A stretch of DNA of 64,000 bases from CAMLOF01 sp041913045 (GTDB lineage Bacteria; Pseudomonadota; Gammaproteobacteria; Burkholderiales; Burkholderiaceae_C): the NCBI GenBank assembly GCA_041913045.1, contig JAYSGB010000011.1:1-64000 (forward strand), given 5' to 3'. Made by a program: the position numbers and the translations under genes. Every line of letters starts with the position of its first letter. Position 1 is the first letter of the stretch. The notes under the pieces were generated by a model that was given only the letters and a program-made list of their open reading frames with translations, was not told the origin of the DNA and made no database searches. Shown here in pieces: positions 7,729 to 16,625 of the stretch.

Positions 7729-10269
7729 GTGCAGCACATTCCCTCCAGCACCTCGGGTACATCCCGCGATACCACCGAAGTCACTGGGCAGTCCCCCCTG
7801 GGACAAGGTCTTCGTGCGGTAGCGGCCGCGGTGTTGCTGGTGTCGTCGCTGGCGGCCACCAACGCTTGGGCCCTGGCTCTGGGCCGGGTTTCGGTGCAAT
7901 CACAGTTGGGGCAGCCGCTGCGTGCCGAAATCGACGTTCCCAGCATCACCGATGAAGAAGCGGCCAGCCTGCAGGTCCAGATTGCACCGGAAGACGCATT
8001 CCGTGCTGCGACGATGCAGTACAGCCCGGTGCTCAACACCGTTCAGTTCCGCCTTGAGCGGCGATCCAACGGGCGAACGGTCATCCATCTGACCAGTGAA
8101 CAGCCCGTGGTGGAGCCCTTCCTCGACCTGGTCGTTCAAACCACATGGAATGGCGGCAGGCTGGTGCGCGGCTACACGATGCTGTTTGACCCGCCGAACC
8201 TGCGCCCTGCCCCCGCGCCGCTGCTGCCGTCAACGGCACGTAGCAGCACCGCACCGGCACCCGCGCCATCGGCAGCACCCGTCCCTCAGGCCGCCCCTGC
8301 GCCTGCACGCAGTGCAGCAGCCCCTGCACCGGTAAAACCGGTGCCCCCCACTCCCAGCGAGCCCGCTGACCAAGTCGCCGTAAAACCAGGAGACACGGCG
8401 GGTCGCATCGCCTTGGCACACAAACCCGCCAGCGCCTCGCTGGAGCAAATGCTGGTGGGTATGCTTCGCGCCAACCCCCGTGCGTTCATTGGAAACAATG
8501 TCAACCGCATGAAAGCGGGTGTTGTCCTGGATCTGCCGAAGTCGGCAGATGTGGAGCAGATCAACGAAGCCGAGGCTCGGCAGTTGATTGCCGCACAGAG
8601 CCGGGATTTCAACGAATACCGCCGCCGCTTGGCCAACATGGCGCCTAGCCAGGCCAGCGAAGAATCGGGCCGAGCCGCCAAAGGCACGGTCCAGACAGAA
8701 GTCCGCGAAAACAAACCTGACGCCACGGCGGCCGACAAGCTCACACTGTCCAAAGGTGCCGTGGCTGCAGCCAACAGCCAGGAAGAGCGCATCGCCCAGG
8801 AAAAGCGCCAGGCAGACAGCAGCACCCGCGTGGCAGAGTTGTCGCGCAATCTTGACGAACTGCAGAAACTGGAGCAAGCGACCAGTGCCCCAGCTGCAAC
8901 GCCAGCCGCTGCCCCGGCTGACGCACCCGCAGCAACACCGGGCGTTGCCGTCGAAGCGCCGGTAGCAGCGCAAACCCCGCCCCCCGCTCCTCCTGCGCCG
9001 CCGCCAGAACCAGCCCCAGCGCCAGTCGCCCCGCCTGTCGCTCCTCCCCCTGCGGCACCCGAGGCATCTGGCGGCATAGTGCAAGAGTTGATGTCCAATC
9101 CGTTGGCGCTGCCTGCAGCCGGGGGGCTTGCGGTTCTCTTGGGCGCCTTGGCCTTGGTCCGGTTGCGCAAGCGCAACAACGACAAAGCTGCACTGTCCGA
9201 CGACGAGGATTCACGGTTCGAGCCCGCTGGTGGCCAATCTGTCGACACCAGCGAGGAAGGTGCCCCCTCGTCGATGATGTATTCGCCGAGCCAGCTCGAC
9301 GCTGGTGGCGATGTGGATCCCGTCGCAGAAGCCGATGTGTATCTGGCCTATGGCCGTGACAAACAGGCAGAGGAAATCCTGACCGACGCCCTGCGCCTGC
9401 ACCCTGACCGCCTGCCCGTACACCTCAAACTGCTGGAAATCTACGCGCAGCGCAACGATGTCAAAGCATTCGAGACGACTGCCAGACGCGTGTTCGACCT
9501 CACCGGTGGAGAGGGCGACGATTGGGAGCAGGCCCGCCAGATGGGCTATGCCATCGACCCCGAAAACAGCCTGTACCAGCCGCCTGCTGCATCTACGGCT
9601 GTGCCCATGTCTGCGGCGGCCGAAATTCCAGATCTGGATCTGGACCTGGGTTCGCCACAGGACGCGCAGCCTGCGGCCGCAGAACCAAGCCCAGCACCAA
9701 ATGCCGAACCAGCTGCAGACGACAGTGGACTGGATTTCGACTTGGACCTGGGTGGTGAGCTTGCAACAGAAGAAACTCCGCCCTCACTTGAGCAGGTGGC
9801 TGCCGCCGATGATGGTTTCGACCTCGACCTGAACCTCTCGGGCGAAGAAGCGCCGCCCCCGGCGCAAACCGCACCACAGGCTCCGCAGGAAGATCACGGG
9901 CTTGACTTCGACCTTGACCTGACCCAAATGGAAACGGAAGAGCAGTCGGCCCAACCAGAGGCGCAGCCAACAGCACGGTCCCCGGAACTGCCTTCCGAGC
10001 TTGACGAGCTGACCCTGGACCTGGAAGCTGAGTTGCCTTCCTCCAGCCAGGAGGCAGCATCGGAACCTGACCTGGATGCCCTCTCCCAGATGGAAGTGGA
10101 CGAAGGTTTGGGCGGCTCCGACCCCCTGGAAACCAAGCTGTCGCTGGCCCGTGAATTCGAGGCCATTGGCGACACAGAAGGCGCCCGCTCGCTCGCGGAG
10201 GAAGTTGAAGCCGAAGCCACTGGTGCACTGCAGGAACGTGCGCGGGCCTTCCTAGCTCAGCTGTCCTGA
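7729..10269 (+). CDS. fimV: FimV-like pilus/polar scaffold protein
   Basis: FimV is an inner-membrane peptidoglycan-binding scaffold linked to type IV pilus assembly and twitching. The 846-residue protein starts at a GTG with GAGGT just upstream; an ATG at 7696 would add 11 residues but lies inside a hairpin. In order it has a signal peptide, the conserved LGRVSVQSQLGQPLRAEIDVP block, Pro/Ala-rich linkers, a LysM-like segment (EPADQVAVKPGDTAGRIA) and a membrane helix near the middle (LALPAAGGLAVLLGALALV) followed by RLRKR. The tail is acidic with repeated DLDLD-type runs and the C-terminal FimV domain (LETKLSLAREFEAIGD). Confidence 0.85.
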   Translation: MQHIPSSTSGTSRDTTEVTGQSPLGQGLRAVAAAVLLVSSLAATNAWALALGRVSVQSQLGQPLRAEIDVPSITDEEAASLQVQIAPEDAFRAATMQYSPVLNTVQFRLERRSNGRTVIHLTSEQPVVEPFLDLVVQTTWNGGRLVRGYTMLFDPPNLRPAPAPLLPSTARSSTAPAPAPSAAPVPQAAPAPARSAAAPAPVKPVPPTPSEPADQVAVKPGDTAGRIALAHKPASASLEQMLVGMLRANPRAFIGNNVNRMKAGVVLDLPKSADVEQINEAEARQLIAAQSRDFNEYRRRLANMAPSQASEESGRAAKGTVQTEVRENKPDATAADKLTLSKGAVAAANSQEERIAQEKRQADSSTRVAELSRNLDELQKLEQATSAPAATPAAAPADAPAATPGVAVEAPVAAQTPPPAPPAPPPEPAPAPVAPPVAPPPAAPEASGGIVQELMSNPLALPAAGGLAVLLGALALVRLRKRNNDKAALSDDEDSRFEPAGGQSVDTSEEGAPSSMMYSPSQLDAGGDVDPVAEADVYLAYGRDKQAEEILTDALRLHPDRLPVHLKLLEIYAQRNDVKAFETTARRVFDLTGGEGDDWEQARQMGYAIDPENSLYQPPAASTAVPMSAAAEIPDLDLDLGSPQDAQPAAAEPSPAPNAEPAADDSGLDFDLDLGGELATEETPPSLEQVAAADDGFDLDLNLSGEEAPPPAQTAPQAPQEDHGLDFDLDLTQMETEEQSAQPEAQPTARSPELPSELDELTLDLEAELPSSSQEAASEPDLDALSQMEVDEGLGGSDPLETKLSLAREFEAIGDTEGARSLAEEVEAEATGALQERARAFLAQLS

Positions 10270-10295
10270 ATCTGATTCCGGCTGGCAGACACACA

Positions 10296-11081
10296 TTGAG
10301 GATCGCTCTCGGCATCAGCTACCAGGGTGGCGCGTACCAAGGCTGGCAGAGCCAGCCCAGCGGGCTGACGGTGCAGGACCGCCTTGAGTCCGCGCTGGCC
10401 GAATTCAGCGTGTTGCCTTCTGTGAACACCCTTTGCGCGGGCCGCACCGACGCGGGCGTGCACGGCCTGATGCAGGTGGTGCACTTCGACACCGAACTGC
10501 AGCGCCCCATGAACTCCTGGGTGCGCGGCACCAACCGTTTCCTGCCGAACGACATTGCCGTACAATGGGCGCACCCGGTGCCTGATGCCTTTCATGCCCG
10601 CGCCAGCGCCGTCGCACGGCGCTACGCCTACGTGCTGCTCGAATCACCCGTCCGCCCAAGCTTCGAGTCTGGCCGTGCGGGCTGGGTGTTCCGCCCGCTG
10701 GACCAGGCAGCCATGGAGGCCGCCGCTGCGCACTTGCTGGGCGAACACGACTTCACGTCCTTCCGCGCGGCACAGTGCCAGGCCCTGTCGCCCATCAAGG
10801 AGTTACGCCGCATCACCATCAGCCGCCGGGGTGCCTACTGGCGCTTCGACTTCGAGGCCAACGCATTCCTTCACCACATGATCCGCAACATCATGGGCTG
10901 CCTGGTGGCCGTGGGACAAGGACTGCGGCCGCCCGAGTGGATGGAGCAAGTGCTCCAGGCTCGCAGCCGCGAGGTGGCTGCTCCCACCTTTGCACCCGAC
11001 GGCCTCTACTTTCTAGGCCCGGTCTATGATACGAAGTGGGGCTTGCCGGACACTGTGCCCGGGTTTGACTGGCTCCCCTGA
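10296..11081 (+). CDS. truA: tRNA pseudouridine38-40 synthase
   Basis: Makes pseudouridine at positions 38-40 of the tRNA anticodon arm. The 261-residue protein has the catalytic Asp52 in AGRTDAGVHG and the typical N terminus RIALGISYQGGAYQGWQSQ. The start is a TTG at 10296. No in-frame ATG gives a full N-terminal strand, so TTG is favoured. It lies 26 bp after fimV and 11 bp before trpF, consistent with the usual fimV-truA-trpF order. Confidence 0.95.
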   Translation: MRIALGISYQGGAYQGWQSQPSGLTVQDRLESALAEFSVLPSVNTLCAGRTDAGVHGLMQVVHFDTELQRPMNSWVRGTNRFLPNDIAVQWAHPVPDAFHARASAVARRYAYVLLESPVRPSFESGRAGWVFRPLDQAAMEAAAAHLLGEHDFTSFRAAQCQALSPIKELRRITISRRGAYWRFDFEANAFLHHMIRNIMGCLVAVGQGLRPPEWMEQVLQARSREVAAPTFAPDGLYFLGPVYDTKWGLPDTVPGFDWLP

Positions 11082-11092
11082 ACAATCTTGCC

Positions 11093-11749
11093 ATGCACCG
11101 CACCCGTATCAAGATCTGTGGGCTGACACGCGAAGAAGACGTGCGCCACGCCGTGCATGCCGGTGCGGATGCCATCGGCTTCGTGCTCTACCCGCCCAGC
11201 CCGCGCGCTGTGTCGCCGGAACGGGCTGGTGAGCTGGCCCGCTTGTTGCCGCCCTTTGTCACACCGGTGCTGTTGTTCGTCAACGCCACGGCCGAAGAGG
11301 TGCGGGCGGGTGCGGCGGCGGTGCCCAACGCGCTGCTGCAGTTTCATGGCGATGAAACGCCCGCCGAATGCCTGTCCCATGGCCGTCCCTACATCCGCGC
11401 CGCCCGTGTGCCCACAGGTGATGGCGCTGCGGGCTTCGATCTTCTAAAATATGCTGAACAGCACGCCGCCGCGCAGGCCATCCTGCTCGACGCCCACGTA
11501 CAGGGCTATGGCGGCGGCGGAGTTTCCTTCGACTGGACAGCCTTCAATTGGTCACACCCGCAACTAAACGCCAGCGCTCGCCTCGTTTTGTCTGGTGGAC
11601 TCACACCTGCAAATGTGACCGCTGGCGTCCGTCTCGTGCGCCCCTGGGCGGTTGACGTCAGCTCCGGCGTGGAAAGCGCCAAGGGCATCAAGAGCCCCGA
11701 GCTGATCGACCGCTTCATCGAGGCCGTTCGCCTGGCCGACGCGTCCTGA
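11093..11749 (+). CDS. trpF: Phosphoribosylanthranilate isomerase
   Basis: Performs the Amadori rearrangement of phosphoribosylanthranilate in tryptophan synthesis. The 218-residue TIM-barrel protein opens with RIKICGLTREEDV, containing the catalytic Cys9. It has the GYGGGGVSFDW strand carrying the general-acid Asp and the phosphate-binding SGGLTPANV and VDVSSGVES segments. It is a free-standing TrpF, not fused to TrpC as in enteric bacteria. Confidence 0.96.
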   Translation: MHRTRIKICGLTREEDVRHAVHAGADAIGFVLYPPSPRAVSPERAGELARLLPPFVTPVLLFVNATAEEVRAGAAAVPNALLQFHGDETPAECLSHGRPYIRAARVPTGDGAAGFDLLKYAEQHAAAQAILLDAHVQGYGGGGVSFDWTAFNWSHPQLNASARLVLSGGLTPANVTAGVRLVRPWAVDVSSGVESAKGIKSPELIDRFIEAVRLADAS

Positions 11750-11760
11750 CACTCCTGCGG

Positions 11761-11786
11761 CCGAACACTGCCCTGGCAGCGTTCGG
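11761..11786 (+). other. Hairpin in the trpF-trpB spacer
   Basis: CCGAACACTGCC faces GGCAGCGTTCGG with one A-C mismatch and almost no loop, 11 bp after trpF. No T run follows. It is the only structure seen in the 143-bp spacer, which otherwise holds GC-rich sequence without an evident promoter. It may be a pause or processing site. Confidence 0.35.
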
Positions 11787-11892
11787 GTCTCTGGCGAAGT
11801 TTGTCTGGATCCGGCCATTCAGGCACGCCCTCTCCCCCGCCCGGCCCATTCCCATCAGGCCGGGCACCCTGGCACCCAACGAATCAAGAGCC

Positions 11893-13191
11893 ATGTACGA
11901 ATACCACCAACCCGACGCACGCGGCCACTTCGGCCCCTATGGCGGCAGCTTCATCAGCGAAACGCTCACTCACGCAATCAACGAACTGCGCGAGGCGTAC
12001 GCCAAGTACCAGCACGACCCCGAGTTCCTGCGCGAATTCCGCTACGAGCTGGCGCACTTCGTGGGCCGCCCCTCGCCCATCTACCACGCGGCGCGCACCA
12101 GCCGCGAACTGGGCGGGGCGCAAATCTTCCTGAAGCGTGAAGACCTTAACCACACCGGCGCCCACAAGATCAACAACGTGATCGGCCAGGCCATGTTGGC
12201 CAGGCGCATGGGCAAGCCGCGCATCATTGCCGAGACCGGCGCAGGCCAGCACGGCGTGGCCACTGCCACCATCTGTGCCCGCTACGGGCTGGAATGCATC
12301 GTCTACATGGGCGCCGAGGACGTGAAGCGCCAAAGCCCCAACGTCTACCGCATGAAGCTGCTGGGCGCCACCGTTGTACCGGTGGAAAGCGGCAGCAAAA
12401 CGCTGAAGGACGCGCTGAACGAGGCCATGCGCGACTGGGTGACGAACGTGGAGAACACCTTCTACATCATCGGCACCGTGGCGGGCCCGCACCCCTACCC
12501 CATGATGGTGCGCGACTTCCAGAGCGTGATTGGCGAGGAATGCCTGAAGCAGATGCCCGAAATGCTGGCCGACCTGAAGCTGCCAGGCAACGGCAGCGAA
12601 CTGCAGCCCGACGCGGTGGTGGCCTGCGTGGGCGGCGGTAGCAATGCCATGGGTATCTTCTACCCCTACATTGCGCATGACAAAACCCGCCTTATCGGCG
12701 TGGAAGCGGCTGGCGAAGGCATGGACACGGACAAGCACTCGGCATCGCTGCAAAAAGGCAGCCCCGGTGTGCTGCACGGCAACCGCACCTACATCCTGCA
12801 GGACGACAACGGCCAGATCACCGAGACGCACAGCGTCAGCGCGGGCCTGGACTACCCCGGCGTGGGCCCAGAACACGCCTGGCTCAAGGACATCGGCCGT
12901 GCCGAGTACGTGGGCATCACCGACAAGGAGGCGCTTGAAGCCTTCCACCACCTGTGCCGCACCGAAGGCATCATCCCCGCGCTGGAATCAAGCCACGCGC
13001 TGGCCTACGCCATGAAGCTGGCCAAGACCATGCGCCCGGACCAGTCCATTCTGGTTAACCTGTCTGGCCGGGGCGACAAGGACATCGGCACTGTGGCCGA
13101 CCTGTCGCAGGCCGACTTCTACTGCCGCCCCAGTTGCCGTGGCCAGTCCGTCAAGGGCGGCGAGCAGCCGGTGAACCTGATCAAAGCCTGA
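11893..13191 (+). CDS. trpB: Tryptophan synthase beta chain
   Basis: Joins indole and serine to give tryptophan using PLP. The 432-residue protein has the PLP lysine Lys92 in NHTGAHKINN and the phosphate-binding GGGSNAMG loop. The segment FYCRPSCRGQS and about 15 more residues form a tail longer than in E. coli TrpB. trpA follows 14 bp later, and TrpA and TrpB form the alpha2-beta2 complex. Confidence 0.97.
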   Translation: MYEYHQPDARGHFGPYGGSFISETLTHAINELREAYAKYQHDPEFLREFRYELAHFVGRPSPIYHAARTSRELGGAQIFLKREDLNHTGAHKINNVIGQAMLARRMGKPRIIAETGAGQHGVATATICARYGLECIVYMGAEDVKRQSPNVYRMKLLGATVVPVESGSKTLKDALNEAMRDWVTNVENTFYIIGTVAGPHPYPMMVRDFQSVIGEECLKQMPEMLADLKLPGNGSELQPDAVVACVGGGSNAMGIFYPYIAHDKTRLIGVEAAGEGMDTDKHSASLQKGSPGVLHGNRTYILQDDNGQITETHSVSAGLDYPGVGPEHAWLKDIGRAEYVGITDKEALEAFHHLCRTEGIIPALESSHALAYAMKLAKTMRPDQSILVNLSGRGDKDIGTVADLSQADFYCRPSCRGQSVKGGEQPVNLIKA

Positions 13192-13205
13192 GCCGGAACC
13201 GAGCC

Positions 13206-14024
13206 ATGAGCCGCATTGAAAACACCCTGAAGAACCTGAGCCAGCAAGGCCGCAAGGCCCTCATCCCCTACGTCACCGCTGGCTTCCCCTACGCGGACGT
13301 GACACCGGAACTCATGCACGCCATGGTGCAAGCCGGGGCCAACATCATCGAACTGGGCGTGCCGTTTTCCGACCCCATGGCCGATGGCCCGGTGATCCAG
13401 AAAGCCGGTGAAAAAGCCCTGGCCTTTGGCATTGGCATGACCCAGGTGCTGGACATGGTGCGCACCTTCCGCCAGACGGACGCTGTCACCCCTGTTGTGC
13501 TGATGGGCTACGCCAACCCGGTGGAGCGCTACGAACTGAAGCACGGACAAAATGCCTTCGCGCGTGACGCTGCTGCTGCTGGTGTGGACGGCGTATTGAT
13601 CGTGGACTACCCACCCGAGGAGTGCGAGGAATTCGCAGCGACGCTCAAAGCCCACGGGCTGGACCTGATCTTCCTGCTGGCGCCCACCAGCACGGACGAA
13701 CGCATGGCCCAGGTCGGGCGCATTGCCAGCGGCTACGTCTATTACGTGTCACTCAAGGGCGTCACCGGCGCGGGCCACCTGGACACCGCCGCCGTGGAAG
13801 CCATGTTGCCGCGCATCCGCAAGCACGTGAACACTCCGGTCGGCGTGGGCTTTGGCATACGCGACGCCGCCACGGCCTGCGCGGTCGGCCGCACGGCTGA
13901 TGCGGTGGTGATCGGCACCAAGCTGATTCAGCTCATCGAGAACGAGCCTCGCTCTGGCGTGGCACCTGCCGCTGCCGCCTTCCTGGGGGGCATCCGGCAG
14001 GCCTTGGACGGCTTGAGCGCATAA
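13206..14024 (+). CDS. trpA: Tryptophan synthase alpha chain
   Basis: Cleaves indole-3-glycerol phosphate and channels indole to TrpB. The ATG at 13206 gives the standard start MSRIENTLKNLSQQGRKALI, 272 residues. Catalytic Glu49 and Asp60 sit in IIELGVPFSDPMADGPVIQ at the same numbers as in Salmonella. The phosphate loop includes VGVGFGI and VVIGTKL. Confidence 0.97.
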   Translation: MSRIENTLKNLSQQGRKALIPYVTAGFPYADVTPELMHAMVQAGANIIELGVPFSDPMADGPVIQKAGEKALAFGIGMTQVLDMVRTFRQTDAVTPVVLMGYANPVERYELKHGQNAFARDAAAAGVDGVLIVDYPPEECEEFAATLKAHGLDLIFLLAPTSTDERMAQVGRIASGYVYYVSLKGVTGAGHLDTAAVEAMLPRIRKHVNTPVGVGFGIRDAATACAVGRTADAVVIGTKLIQLIENEPRSGVAPAAAAFLGGIRQALDGLSA

Positions 14025-14093
14025 TGTCGCCCATTCAAGAGCGCCCCGCCCCTGGTGGCGGCTGGCGCTGCCTTTGACCAGCAAGGAGAAACC

Positions 14094-14966
14094 ATGTCCT
14101 GGCTTGAGAAACTGCTACCGCCAAAAATTTCCCCTACCGACCCCGCAGAGCGCCGTAGCGTGCCTGAAGGGCTGTGGATCAAATGCCCCAGCTGCGAGGC
14201 TGTTCTTTACAAGAACGATCTGGAGAAAAACCAGAACGTTTGTCCGCATTGCTCCCACCACCATCGCATTGGCGCTCGTGCTCGGCTGAATGCGTTCCTC
14301 GACGCCCAGGGCCGTTACGAAGTGGGCCAGGAGGTCATTCCGGTCGATGCCCTGAAGTTCAAGGACAGCCGCAAGTACCCCGAGCGCCTGAAGGAAGCGC
14401 TGGAGGCGACGGGCGAGACCGACGCGCTCATCGTCATGGGTGGCTCGGTCATGAGCATCGAAATCGTGGCTGCGTGCTTCGAGTTCGACTTCATGGGCGG
14501 CTCCATGGGCTCTGTGGTGGGCGAGCGCTTCGTGCGTGGTGTCGAAACCGCCATCGAGCAGAAAGTGCCCTTCGTGTGCTTCACCGCCACGGGCGGCGCG
14601 CGCATGCAGGAAGGCCTGCTGAGCCTGATGCAGATGGCCAAGACCAACGCCGCGCTCACCCGTTTGGCCAAGAAGGGGCTGCCCTACATCAGCGTGCTGA
14701 CCGACCCCACCATGGGCGGCGTGAGCGCGGGCTTTGCCTTCGTGGGTGATGTGGTGATTGCCGAACCCAAGGCGCTGATCGGCTTCGCCGGCCCGCGCGT
14801 GATCGAGAACACCGTGCGTGTGAAGCTGCCCGAGGGCTTCCAGCGCGCCGAGTTCCTGCAAACCAAGGGCGCCGTGGACTTCATCTGCGACCGCCGCGAA
14901 CTGCGCGGCACCGTGGCCAACGTGCTGGCCATGCTGCAGCGCCAAAGCGCCGACGCCGTTGCCTGA
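14094..14966 (+). CDS. accD: Acetyl-CoA carboxylase carboxyltransferase beta subunit
   Basis: With AccA it transfers the carboxyl group from biotin to acetyl-CoA in fatty-acid synthesis. The ATG at 14094 has AAGGAG upstream and gives MSWLEKLLPPKI, 290 residues. The N-terminal zinc ribbon is complete (Cys31, Cys34, Cys50, Cys53). The crotonase-fold core has the TGGARMQEG motif and TDPTMGGVSAGFAF. It follows trpA, as is normal in beta-proteobacteria. The usual next gene, folC, is absent. Confidence 0.97.
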   Translation: MSWLEKLLPPKISPTDPAERRSVPEGLWIKCPSCEAVLYKNDLEKNQNVCPHCSHHHRIGARARLNAFLDAQGRYEVGQEVIPVDALKFKDSRKYPERLKEALEATGETDALIVMGGSVMSIEIVAACFEFDFMGGSMGSVVGERFVRGVETAIEQKVPFVCFTATGGARMQEGLLSLMQMAKTNAALTRLAKKGLPYISVLTDPTMGGVSAGFAFVGDVVIAEPKALIGFAGPRVIENTVRVKLPEGFQRAEFLQTKGAVDFICDRRELRGTVANVLAMLQRQSADAVA

Positions 14967-15630
14967 CGGCGCTGCCACCGGGCCCACGGTGTTGAACATT
15001 CCCCTGTTCCCGCTGGGCACCGTCCTTTTTCCGGGCGGCAGCCTGCCGCTGCAGATTTTCGAGGTGCGCTACCTCGACATGGTGCGGCGCTGTCACCGGG
15101 ACGCCACGCCTTTCGGCGTGGTCTGCCTGACCGGCGGCAGCGAGGTGCAGCAGCCAGACCCCTCCAGCGGCGGCTTCGTGCGGGAGGGGTTTCACGAAGT
15201 AGGCACGCTGGCGCGCATCGTCGAACTGGAGCAACCTCAGCCTGGGCTGCTGCTCATCGCCTGCGAGGGAACGGAACGCTTTCGTGTGGTGAGCAGCGAA
15301 AAAATGCCGCATGGCCTGTGGACGGCCGACGTGGAGCTGCTGCCTGCCGACACGCCGGTCCCGGTGCCGCCGGAGTTGCAGGGTATTCCGCAAACCTTGC
15401 ACCAGCTCCATGAACGACTGCAGGCAGAACAGCCGGGCGCGATCTCTCCCTATCCACCCTATCAGACCCAAGGCAGCGTCTGGCAGGAGGCAGGTTGGGT
15501 GGCCAACCGCTGGGCCGAAATGCTACCCCTGCCCGCCGAAATCAAGCAGCGCCTGCTGACCTTGGATAGCCCCTTGCTGCGTCTGGAGCTGGTGGGAGAC
15601 GCGCTGGAACAACTGGGGATTGGGACATGA
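14959..15630 (+). CDS. LON substrate-binding-domain protein
   Basis: A 223-residue protein with the PUA-like N-terminal domain of Lon (LNIPLFPLGTVLFPGGSLPLQIFEVRYLD at about residues 12-40) but no ATPase or protease part. Such stand-alone LON-domain proteins are common in proteobacteria and their role is not settled. The TTG start at 14959 overlaps accD by eight bases. A GTG at 14989 is an alternative and would still keep the domain. Its 3' end overlaps the convergent LysR gene by 89 bp. Confidence 0.8.
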   Translation: MPDGAATGPTVLNIPLFPLGTVLFPGGSLPLQIFEVRYLDMVRRCHRDATPFGVVCLTGGSEVQQPDPSSGGFVREGFHEVGTLARIVELEQPQPGLLLIACEGTERFRVVSSEKMPHGLWTADVELLPADTPVPVPPELQGIPQTLHQLHERLQAEQPGAISPYPPYQTQGSVWQEAGWVANRWAEMLPLPAEIKQRLLTLDSPLLRLELVGDALEQLGIGT

Positions 15631-16501
15631 GGCTCCCGACGAGGTCTCTGACGATCTGAAGCCCTGGCACCTCGGCCCGTTGATCCAGCGTGACCATACC
15701 GAACCGCGCCGTGGCGTTCAACGCCGGTACGGTTGCAAGCCGGACCAAATCGCGGCCTGCGGCGTCGATCGTCAGCACAATGGCATTGCTCTCGCGAGCC
15801 ACGTCCACCAGCGTCTGTGTGTCATCACACCGCAGCGTCACCATGTCATCGGGGTTGGCGGCCGGGCCATACCGTTCAGTGAGTATCCGCGCCACTTCAT
15901 CGCTCAGCGGCGTGGAAGCGATCGGGTATGCCAACAATTCCTCAAAAGCCACAGGCCCGCCCTTTGCGTGAAGCGGATGCCCCTGTCGGCAAAGGAAACT
16001 TGCTGGCAGTTCCGTCTGCAAAGTGATCTGCAAGTCCGACGCCGGGCGCACGGCCCGTATGTCCACCACGGCAGCGTCGAGCCGCCTTGCACGCAGGGCG
16101 TGGATGAGCAGTTCCGTGTGACCCCGGGAAATCTCCAGCTGCAACCGGGGGTGGTGCTGCGCCATGTGCATCAACAAAGGTGCCGACAGAATGGCACCAG
16201 GGCCGGAACTGAGGCCGATTCGCACCGCGCCTGACACCCCCTTTTGCATCTCGCGGCCCACGCTTTTCAGTGATTCCGCCTCCTGCACAAGGCGCCGGGC
16301 TCGGGGCAAGAGGCGCTGGCCCACCACCGTCAGCTCTATGCGGCGACCAACACGGTCAAAAAGTGCCTGCCCCAATTCCTCTTCCAACGCCTGAATGCTG
16401 CGCGAAAGCGCAGGCTGGGTCAGAAACAACACCTTGGACGCCTTGGCGAACGACCCGGCTTCGGTCAAGGCGATGAAGTGCTTCAGTTGCACCAGCGTCA
16501 T
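15542..16501 (-). CDS. LysR-family transcriptional regulator
   Basis: A 319-residue regulator with an N-terminal winged helix-turn-helix (LVQLKHFIALTEAGSFAKASKVLFLTQPALSRSI... region, residues 3-60) and a periplasmic-binding-like effector domain from about residue 90. It is transcribed away from the amidohydrolase and TctC genes, the usual layout for a LysR activator of the neighbouring pathway. The ligand is unknown. The last 29 codons overlap the end of the LON-domain gene, so the C-terminal tail is probably non-conserved. Confidence 0.9.
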   Translation of the reverse strand: MTLVQLKHFIALTEAGSFAKASKVLFLTQPALSRSIQALEEELGQALFDRVGRRIELTVVGQRLLPRARRLVQEAESLKSVGREMQKGVSGAVRIGLSSGPGAILSAPLLMHMAQHHPRLQLEISRGHTELLIHALRARRLDAAVVDIRAVRPASDLQITLQTELPASFLCRQGHPLHAKGGPVAFEELLAYPIASTPLSDEVARILTERYGPAANPDDMVTLRCDDTQTLVDVARESNAIVLTIDAAGRDLVRLATVPALNATARFGMVTLDQRAEVPGLQIVRDLVGSLMSQSPVVPARLPPAPDAARGYPRSAGAA

Positions 16502-16519
16502 GTTTTATCAATGAGTTTG

Positions 16520-16533
16520 ATTTATAGATAAAT
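16520..16533. promoter_or_regulatory. Palindrome in the LysR/amidohydrolase divergent region
   Basis: ATTTAT-AG-ATAAAT is a perfect 6-bp inverted repeat, 19 bp upstream of the LysR start, in an AT-rich 124-bp spacer. A second short palindrome, GTTA-CA-TAAC, lies near 16564-16573. Either could be part of a LysR binding site; this is inferred from position only. Confidence 0.35.
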
Positions 16534-16625
16534 GTACAACAATGCATTGGACTTGAATATTGGCGTTACATAACATGCACTCAACTTCATCTTTCGTGTG
16601 ATCTACAGCAGAAAACGCCGTGCTC

